Below are positions 58,028 through 64,000 of a stretch of DNA of 64,000 nucleotides, in pieces (position 1 is the stretch's first letter; every line of letters starts with the position of its first letter). The notes under the pieces are model-generated. The model ran no database searches. It was given only the letters and a program-made list of their open reading frames with translations, and was not told where the DNA came from. A program made the position numbers and the translations under genes. Source of the DNA: JBNKHG01 sp050290225 (GTDB lineage: Bacteria; Pseudomonadota; Gammaproteobacteria; Pseudomonadales; Cellvibrionaceae); NCBI GenBank assembly GCA_050290225.1, contig JBNKHG010000023.1:6443-70442 (forward strand). Reading direction: 5' to 3'.

Positions 58028-60654
58028 GTCCGGGTTTTGGTCCTGCTGGTGGTTTTGGGCTTGCGCGCCTGACTGCCTCTGCCGCCAGCCTTTTTCCTGG
58101 CTGTGGTTGGAGTGGGCTTTTTGGCACTGCTGTTCTTGACTGTCACCTTGCCGCCGGTTTTTTTGCCAGCGGCTTTTTTTCCGCCACCCTCTTTTACAGC
58201 GCCTTTTCCTTTTACCGCAAGTTTCTCTGCTACAGCGCGTTTCTTGCCAGCGGTTGTTTTGGCAGCACCCTTTTTGCTTTTGCGGCCCTGTTCCTGACGA
58301 GACTCCTGAGCCAACTCCCGGGCGGCATCCGACGTCTTGGTTTTACGGCGGCGGGGCTTGACGGCCTCAAGCTCAAAGTCAATTTTGCGGTCATCGAGGC
58401 TGACCCGCACCACTTTCACCGTTAACTCGTCCCCGAGCCGATAGACCTTGCGAGTGCGCTCTCCCACCAACCGGTGCTGGGCCGCCTCAAAGTGATAGTA
58501 ATCATGGGGCAAGGCGGTGATATGCACCAGGCCGTCGACGTAGATGTCCTTGAGCTCAACAAACAGGCCAAAGCTCGTGACCCCACTGACCACGCCTTCA
58601 AAAGTGTCACCCACATGATCCTGCAGGTATTCACACTTGAGCCAGCTGACCACGTCGCGGGTGGCGTCATCGGCACGGCGTTCGGTCATGGAACAGCTTT
58701 CACCCAGCTGCAGCATCTGCTCGATACCGTAGGGGTAGATGTCACCGCGGTCCAGGCGCTTGGCGCCTTCGATCCGCTGCACCTGCTTGCTTTCAATACG
58801 CGAGCGGATCACATGGCGGATTGCCCGATGCACCAGCAGATCCGGATAGCGGCGAATGGGCGAAGTAAAGTGGGCATAGGCCGTGTAACCGAGACCGAAG
58901 TGCCCTTCGTTATCCGGTTGATACACCGCCTGACTCAAACTGCGCAGCATCACGGTCTGGATCAGATGGGCATCGGGGCGACCGGCAATGGCCAGCAATA
59001 CCGCCTGAAAATCCTTGGGCCTGGGCTGTTTGCCTCCTCGCACACCCAACCCCAGCTCCCCCAGGAACTCTTGCAGGTTGTTGAGCTTTTCCTCCCCCGG
59101 ACCTTTATGAACCCGGTAGAGGCCGGGCAGCTCGTGTTTTTCCAGGAAACGGGCCGCACAGACATTGGCGCATAGCATGCACTCTTCGATCAACTTGTGC
59201 GCGTCATTGCGCTGCACCGGCACAATGCGGTCGATTTTGCGCGACTCATCGAAAATGATACGGGTCTCGGTGGTTTCGAAATCGATCGCCCCGCGGGTAT
59301 CCCGCGCCGCGCGCAGGATCAGGTAAAGGTTGTGCAGTTCGTCGATATGAGGCACCAGATCGGCATACTCGCTGCGCAGCGCTGCGGGCTTGCCGCCTCG
59401 GCCGGTAACCTTGTCCATCAGCTTTTTCAGCCTGCCTTTCGGCTTGCTGCCTTTGGCCTCCAGCATCAAGCCCACCTGGGTATAGGTCAGTCGGGCATGG
59501 GAGTGTATTACCCCCTCATAGAACCGGAAGCCGCTGACCCGGCCGGCTTCGCTGATGGTCATCTCGCAGACCATGCACAGCCGGTCCACATGGGGGTTGA
59601 GTGAGCAGAGCCCGTTGGAAAGCGCTTCCGGCAGCATCGGCACCACAAAGTCCGGGAAATAGACGGAATTGCCCCGCTCGATAGCTTCACGATCCAGGGT
59701 GCTGTCGCAGGGAACATAGTGGGAGACATCGGCAATAGCCACGTACAGCCGCCAACCACCGGACTTTTTGCGTTCACAGTAGACCGCGTCATCGAAATCG
59801 CGGGCGTCCTCGCCATCGATGGTGACAAAGGGCAATCGCCTTAGATCCACCCGGTGCCGTTTGTCGGCCTCGTCGACCTCTTCAGGCAGTAACCTGGCCG
59901 CCGCCTGCACCTCCGCCGGCCACAGGTGGGGAATACCGTGGGCGCGCATGGCCACATCGATCTCCATGCCCGGCGCCATGTGGTCGCCCATCACTTCAAT
60001 CACCCGCCCGGCGGGCAGGCTGTTGCGACCGGGCTGGTGGACAATCTCCACCACCACAAACTGGCCCTGCCTTGCACCACCGGCATCTTCGGAGGCGATC
60101 ATGACATCGTGGATCAGGCGGGCATTGTCCGGCCGGACAAAGTGAATGTTGTTTTCAGAGAAGTAACGCCCCACCAACTGGTGGGTATTGCGCCCGATCA
60201 CCTCGACGATCTTGCCCTCCTGGCGGCCGCGGTAATTCTCCCCGGACAGCCGCACAAGCACCTCATCGCCGTCAAATACACGGCGCATCTGGCGGTTGTG
60301 CAAATAGATATCCTCGCCGCCATCGATAGGCGCGACAAAGCCGTAACCGTCCTTATGGCCAAGCACCCGGCCGCGCACCAGGTCCAGCTTGTCGATACAG
60401 GCGTAGGCGCGACGCCGGTTACTGATCAGCTGCCCGTCGCGCTCCATGGCGATCAGGCGCCGACGCAGGGCCTCCACCTGCTCCTCAGAGACCATCTCCA
60501 GCTCATCACACAACTGTTCATGGGTGAGGGGACCGGGGGCATTGTCCAAAACTTCGAAGATATATTCGCGGCTGGGGATGGGGTTATCGTATTTGGCAGC
60601 CTCGCGCTGCGCGTGGGGGTCGGCCGACAGGGCCTTTTGTTTCCGTTTTTTCAA
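58024..60654 (-). CDS. rnr: Ribonuclease R
   Basis: The 876-residue 3'-5' exoribonuclease has a helix-turn-helix N-terminus, two cold-shock domains and the RNB catalytic core. The core shows TIDGEDARDFDDAVYCER and AIADVSHYVP with clustered Asp ligands. An S1 domain follows (GDTFEGVVSGVTSFGLFVEL). The last 100 residues are an extreme Lys/Ala/Thr/Gly tail (about 775-876) that helps unwinding and ribosome binding in relatives. It degrades structured RNA and acts in trans-translation. Confidence 0.96.
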   Translation of the reverse strand: MKKRKQKALSADPHAQREAAKYDNPIPSREYIFEVLDNAPGPLTHEQLCDELEMVSEEQVEALRRRLIAMERDGQLISNRRRAYACIDKLDLVRGRVLGHKDGYGFVAPIDGGEDIYLHNRQMRRVFDGDEVLVRLSGENYRGRQEGKIVEVIGRNTHQLVGRYFSENNIHFVRPDNARLIHDVMIASEDAGGARQGQFVVVEIVHQPGRNSLPAGRVIEVMGDHMAPGMEIDVAMRAHGIPHLWPAEVQAAARLLPEEVDEADKRHRVDLRRLPFVTIDGEDARDFDDAVYCERKKSGGWRLYVAIADVSHYVPCDSTLDREAIERGNSVYFPDFVVPMLPEALSNGLCSLNPHVDRLCMVCEMTISEAGRVSGFRFYEGVIHSHARLTYTQVGLMLEAKGSKPKGRLKKLMDKVTGRGGKPAALRSEYADLVPHIDELHNLYLILRAARDTRGAIDFETTETRIIFDESRKIDRIVPVQRNDAHKLIEECMLCANVCAARFLEKHELPGLYRVHKGPGEEKLNNLQEFLGELGLGVRGGKQPRPKDFQAVLLAIAGRPDAHLIQTVMLRSLSQAVYQPDNEGHFGLGYTAYAHFTSPIRRYPDLLVHRAIRHVIRSRIESKQVQRIEGAKRLDRGDIYPYGIEQMLQLGESCSMTERRADDATRDVVSWLKCEYLQDHVGDTFEGVVSGVTSFGLFVELKDIYVDGLVHITALPHDYYHFEAAQHRLVGERTRKVYRLGDELTVKVVRVSLDDRKIDFELEAVKPRRRKTKTSDAARELAQESRQEQGRKSKKGAAKTTAGKKRAVAEKLAVKGKGAVKEGGGKKAAGKKTGGKVTVKNSSAKKPTPTTARKKAGGRGSQARKPKTTSRTKTRT

Positions 60655-60814
60655 ATTTGTTTTCCTGGGGATGAGAGCTGTAAATCTGCCTCCCTTCCCG
60701 TCGAATTTACTTCGCCCCGGCCGCCAGATCGCGGACAGGGCCCTAATCCCGTGGACTATACCGCAAAAAGCTTGACATCCCTATGACTACGCAAAAATTT
60801 TCCTGAATAGGGAA

Positions 60815-60843
60815 TTGACAACCCCCGCCGGGCTCATTATAGT
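60815..60843 (+). promoter_or_regulatory. Promoter of the tRNA-Leu gene
   Basis: TTGACA (60815-60820), a 17-bp spacer and TATAGT (60838-60843) are followed by a GC-rich discriminator GCGCGTCC. This is the classic form of a stringently controlled stable-RNA promoter. It is about 40 bp before the mature tRNA. Confidence 0.85.
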
Positions 60844-60886
60844 GCGCGTCCTCAACGGCTGACGACCGTCACGGCGCAACCGTTAT

Positions 60887-60973
60887 GCCCAGGTGGTGAA
60901 ATTGGTAGACACGCTAGCTTCAGGTGCTAGTGGGGGCAACCCCGTGGAGGTTCAAGTCCTCTCCTGGGCACCA
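60887..60973 (+). tRNA. tRNA-Leu (anticodon CAG)
   Basis: The 87-nt sequence folds as a class II tRNA. The acceptor stem is GCCCAGG/CCTGGGC and the anticodon arm is CTAGC-TTCAGGT-GCTAG. A variable arm GGGGGCAACCCC and TTCAAGTC T loop follow, with discriminator A and encoded CCA. The 3' end directly precedes an integrase gene, so it is the probable attachment site of the downstream island. Confidence 0.97.
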
Positions 60974-60980
60974 TTCATTA

Positions 60981-61014
60981 AAAGGCTGATCCGCAAGGGT
61001 CGGCCTTTTTTATT
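60981..61014 (+). terminator. Intrinsic terminator of tRNA-Leu
   Basis: A 12-bp stem AAAGGCTGATCC/GGGTCGGCCTTT with GCAA loop is followed by TTTTATTT. It lies right after the tRNA and is likely within or next to the island end. Confidence 0.88.
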
Positions 61015-61095
61015 TGTAAATCAATAAGTTACAGACACTCTCCAGCGATTTAGACAGGCACTTATCAAAGAACTTTTGGCCAAGTGCGTCTAAAA

Positions 61096-62805
61096 ATGCG
61101 TCTAAAATATCTCTACTGCAGAAATGGAGCTTACCATTTTCGTTGGCAGCTCCCCCATGACCTATGTATCATCACTGACTGTAAGGTCCTCTCTCGCTCA
61201 CTGAAAACCAACTGTAAAACCACCGCTATAGAGAGGGCCACACCGTACCTCAGAGCTATAGAAAGGATTAAAGCACTCAGGATGCAGTTCTCAGACGAAA
61301 AGCAAGAAACTGGCTATCAGAATCTGATCAGAAAGATTTTCAAGGTCATTCAGCAGAGCAATAGCACCCGGATACCTGACACATACGATAAGCTCCAAGA
61401 AGAAAAAGCAAAGCTACCGATTGTTAATCAATGGCTAACCACTGCCGCCCTGAATAAGGAAGGTAGATATAACGAAAGCCATGACACCATTGACATACTG
61501 ATGGAACGCTGGTTGCTCAAGTGCCTACCTGAAGTAGACTGGAGCCATATAAAAGATAATGACTCTACGGCCTGGAGTAGACTATTAAGCGATGTATCAA
61601 AACTAATTCACGTCGAAGTCAAAGCCTATATAGAAAAGCTTGATGCCCAGAAGTTTGAACCAGAGTTACCCGATTTCTTGCGCCCCAAGCAACAACTCAC
61701 TGACTCACCCGCCCCACAAGAATCACTTCTCTTAAGCGAGACTGTAACCCCGTATACTGAACACAAAAGAGGTAATAACCCCAAATTGGGCCAAGGCTCC
61801 ATAGATGGCTACAAAGATTCTGTAGCGGATGCCATTTTTATACTGGGAGATAAACCCGTCTCTTCCATCTCCTTTGAAGATGCACAACGCTTCAGAGATA
61901 CGATGCGTAAACTTCCCACCAACAGAAATAAGATCAAGGAGCTTATCGGCAAGTCCTGTGAAGAACTTACAACCCTCAACCTACCCGAAGACAAACTATA
62001 TAGCACCGCCACAATTAGCGATAAGATCGGATATTTAAAAGGCATTTTCAATTGGCTTGTAGCAACCAAAAAAATACCACACAACCCATTTGAATTAGTA
62101 AAAATTGAAGTCACTAAAAAATCATGGAGCGAATACTCTCAGAAGGACTTGATTCAAATATTTAGCAGCCCTTTGTACGACCCACTATCAGCGTATTACA
62201 AGAAAAAAACAACCACCCCCAGCCACTGGTGGTTACCTTTGTTGATGCTTTTCACTGGCGCGAGGCCTGGTGAACTATTGCAATTGACCCTTACTGACTT
62301 CAAGGAAGAAAAAGGAGTTCTTTTCGCCGACCTTACAGACGAAGAAGAATCTAAAAAGATCAAAACAAAGGCAGGCAAACGGAAGGTTCCTATCCATCAA
62401 CAATTACTTGATATCGGCATAAAGGACTACATAGCCTACGCAAGAAACCTAAATCAAGAAAGATTTTTCAGCGACCTTTCTATAGAGCAACGCAAGCCCA
62501 GTGCAGCCGCATCAAAATGGTTCAACGAGCGATATAGAAAATCTCACCTACCGAAAGAGTGGAAGAACCAAAAAAAAGCTTTATATTCTTTTCGATGCAC
62601 CCATATAACTGAAGCACTCAACCAAGGAGTAGACCAAAGGCTTTTACAGCTAATAGTAGGCCATGAGCCTTCACAAATGGGGGCAACAAAGCACTACGAT
62701 CGAGGTGCAAGCATTCAACAACTAAAGAGCACAATAGACCAAGTGACATTCAATAATTTGAATCTAAATCACCTAAAAAACGGATGGGAAAAGCTAATGC
62801 GCTGA
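61096..62805 (+). CDS. int: Tyrosine recombinase/integrase of a tRNA-Leu genomic island
   Basis: The protein of about 569 residues (ATG 61096; GTG 61084 possible) has an arm-type N-terminus, YLYCRNGAYHFRWQLPHDL, as in DUF6538-containing integrases. A core-binding domain and the catalytic domain follow. Active-site elements visible are Arg in TGARPGELLQL (near 390), Arg/His in SFRCTHITEAL (near 500), His in VGHEPSQ (near 522) and Tyr in KHYDRG (near 533). It should integrate and excise the island. Base composition drops sharply in GC from here on. Confidence 0.9.
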   Translation: MRLKYLYCRNGAYHFRWQLPHDLCIITDCKVLSRSLKTNCKTTAIERATPYLRAIERIKALRMQFSDEKQETGYQNLIRKIFKVIQQSNSTRIPDTYDKLQEEKAKLPIVNQWLTTAALNKEGRYNESHDTIDILMERWLLKCLPEVDWSHIKDNDSTAWSRLLSDVSKLIHVEVKAYIEKLDAQKFEPELPDFLRPKQQLTDSPAPQESLLLSETVTPYTEHKRGNNPKLGQGSIDGYKDSVADAIFILGDKPVSSISFEDAQRFRDTMRKLPTNRNKIKELIGKSCEELTTLNLPEDKLYSTATISDKIGYLKGIFNWLVATKKIPHNPFELVKIEVTKKSWSEYSQKDLIQIFSSPLYDPLSAYYKKKTTTPSHWWLPLLMLFTGARPGELLQLTLTDFKEEKGVLFADLTDEEESKKIKTKAGKRKVPIHQQLLDIGIKDYIAYARNLNQERFFSDLSIEQRKPSAAASKWFNERYRKSHLPKEWKNQKKALYSFRCTHITEALNQGVDQRLLQLIVGHEPSQMGATKHYDRGASIQQLKSTIDQVTFNNLNLNHLKNGWEKLMR

Positions 62806-62850
62806 ACAATCGATTCACGCATAGCAATGGATCGCGCCGATGGAATTTTA

Positions 62851-63060
62851 TTATTTTATAGTTCCTACTAAATCTTCTGCCTCACATTTAAATTTCTTGC
62901 ATAGATGCTCCAGCGTATCGATTGTTACATTTTGCTGCTCATTTTCTATACGCTGCAATGAAGTCTTTGATAGCCCAACTTTTGCCGCAAACTCACGGAC
63001 GGTTAACTCTCCCCGTCTGCGCCTGATTTCAATAGCTAAATGTTTGCGATACTGTCCCAT
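62851..63060 (-). CDS. XRE/Cro-type transcriptional regulator
   Basis: The protein of about 69 residues (from ATG 63060) is almost only a helix-turn-helix. It begins MGQYRKHLAIEIRRRRGELT, then VREFAAKVGLSKTSLQRIEN and a C-terminal helical tail TIDTLEHLCKKFKCEAEDL. Longer starts (ATG 63093, TTG 63102) would place two operator palindromes inside the coding region. It is divergent from the restriction endonuclease gene and probably controls it, as C proteins do in restriction systems. Confidence 0.8.
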   Translation of the reverse strand: MGQYRKHLAIEIRRRRGELTVREFAAKVGLSKTSLQRIENEQQNVTIDTLEHLCKKFKCEAEDLVGTIK

Positions 63061-63100
63061 ATCGGGGACAATAGCAAGCAGCACGTCCCCCATGTGGGAC
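63053..63100. promoter_or_regulatory. Paired palindromic operators between the XRE regulator and the endonuclease gene
   Basis: TGTCCCATATCGGGGACA (63053-63070) and GTCCCCCATGTGGGAC (63085-63100) share the pattern GTCCC-N6-GGGAC. Their centres are 31 bp apart, about three helical turns, so two dimers could bind on one face. The likely binder is the adjacent XRE protein. Confidence 0.6.
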
Positions 63101-63155
63101 AAATTAGTACAAGCCAGTTAACCTAAATCCACTAATGCAAGGAAAGCCCAACATC

Positions 63156-63869
63156 ATGTTAAAGATACTTAAAGATTTATTCGGCGAGTTGGATCAACCT
63201 GCACCCCAAGTAGACATAAGTAACGTTTTTAAAGAGAGATATCAGCCGTTAACCTCATCTACTTCATCACCAGAACTGAAAAGATATATTGCCTTTAAGA
63301 TTGAAGAAACTGATTCTTTTGCCGCCCCTCCTAGCAACGATGACATCAAGAGTATATTCATCAGCTCTAAAACCATCGAATTATGGAAATATCTAGAAGA
63401 GAACAATTACCTTCAGACACTTCAACTCAAGCAAAATCAATTATCATACAGGGACGATTATGGCGACTATGAGCTAAATGACTGGGAGCACGAGCTACAT
63501 AAGTTTATCGGCAATCGTAGATACAGCATATCTTCTTACCTACAAGAAAACTTACCTCCCGAATATAAAAAAATCGCAAAAACAAAAGGTTTTGAAGCTT
63601 TTCTATCATACACTGGATTCGATAAGGAAGATGAAATTGATATGATTTCTACCGACATCGAATCGATATTGGGGTGGTTAGAGTTTTATAGTGACAATAA
63701 CGAAAAGAGTCCTGGCATTGAGGATGACGGAAACATTGACCCGTACGATTACGAAGCTCTCGTAGCAAACCAACTAATTGAATTCGGCTGGAATGCCAAA
63801 GCAACGTCTGGCTCAGGAGACCAAGGTGCTGACGTAATAGCACAGAAGGAAGGAATAAAACTAGTGTAG
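63156..63869 (+). pseudogene. Mrr-type restriction endonuclease, truncated by an IS630-family insertion
   Basis: The frame gives 237 residues from ATG 63156 (AAGGA upstream; ATG 63135 possible). The N-terminal 190 residues are unfamiliar and acidic. The C-terminus enters an Mrr catalytic domain: IDPYDYEALVANQLIEFGWN, then SGSGDQGADVIAQKEGIKLV. The first catalytic Asp is there, but the following QxK strand is missing because the frame stops at TAG 63867-63869, within the start of the insertion. The protein is therefore probably inactive. Confidence 0.75.
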
Positions 63870-64000
63870 TGTCCTAAACTGATGCTATATTATTTTAGTT
63901 GCTCTGATGTTACAATGCTTGCTGTTTTTCAAAAGCAGGAATTGTCCGTTATGAGAGTTGCAGCAAAAATCACGTTATCAGATTCAGATAGACAAACGTT
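63864..64000 (+). mobile_element. Left end of an IS630-family insertion sequence (runs off the window)
   Basis: The endonuclease homology ends abruptly at about 63864, and non-coding DNA of new character follows (GTGTCCTAAACTGATGC, the probable terminal repeat). It leads to a transposase start at 63951. TA dinucleotides at 63862-63863 and 63867-63868 fit the TA target of this family. The right end is outside the window, so boundaries and target duplication cannot be checked. Confidence 0.65.
63951..64000 (+). CDS. IS630-family transposase, N-terminal fragment
   Basis: The last 50 bases encode MRVAAKITLSDSDRQT, the characteristic start of IS630-type DDE transposases (helix-turn-helix DNA-binding end). 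AGCAGGA lies upstream. Only 16 residues are visible. Confidence 0.65.
   Translation, partial: MRVAAKITLSDSDRQT

Overview
The window reads as chromosomal DNA of a marine-type gammaproteobacterium, most likely in or near the Cellvibrionales (the Saccharophagus, Cellvibrio, Teredinibacter and Microbulbifer neighbourhood). Supporting signs are the fused bioH-bioC gene, the fimX-serB gene order shared with Pseudomonas, the liuRABCDE leucine-degradation cluster, moderately high GC and dense protein coding. This placement comes from gene content only; no 16S rRNA is present.

Layout. 1-5 kb: a gene cut by the left edge and an RND efflux pump with its adaptor (minus strand). 5-7 kb: tcdA, a small arginine-rich protein and an SRAP protein. 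7.2-17.1 kb: a full glucose-to-pyruvate Entner-Doudoroff block on the minus strand, transcribed as zwf-pgl-edd-glk-eda-gap-pyk followed by a LacI-family regulator; mgsA diverges from zwf. An unannotated, terminated transcript of about 135 nt lies beyond the regulator gene, and its promoter carries the same operator as zwf. 18-22 kb: DUF4399, DUF3094, a long acyl-CoA dehydrogenase behind a PsrA-like palindrome, and a SprA-type metalloprotease with a small partner. 22-27 kb: the biotin operon bioB-bioF-bioHC-bioD. 27-32.6 kb: comF, srkA, cysE and the EF-P lysylation set (epmA, efp, epmB).

32.8-39.7 kb: a c-di-GMP module (PilZ-like protein and a degenerate FimX), serB and an AhpA-like membrane protein. 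39.8-47 kb: liuR-liuA-liuB-liuC-liuD-liuE for isovaleryl-CoA catabolism. 47-54.5 kb: a small hypothetical protein, PPK2, trmO, smr, acs, panC and dnaB. 54.7-60.7 kb: the rpsF-rpsR-DUF2232-rplI operon, rlmB and rnr.

60.8-64 kb: tRNA-Leu(CAG) followed by the left end of an AT-richer genomic island. It holds a tyrosine integrase, an XRE regulator with paired operators, and an Mrr-type restriction endonuclease cut short by an IS630-family element that runs off the window.

Intergenic spaces carry several short tandem repeats and two nested inverted-repeat elements. The most interesting undescribed signal is the candidate sRNA that appears co-regulated with the sugar catabolic operon.
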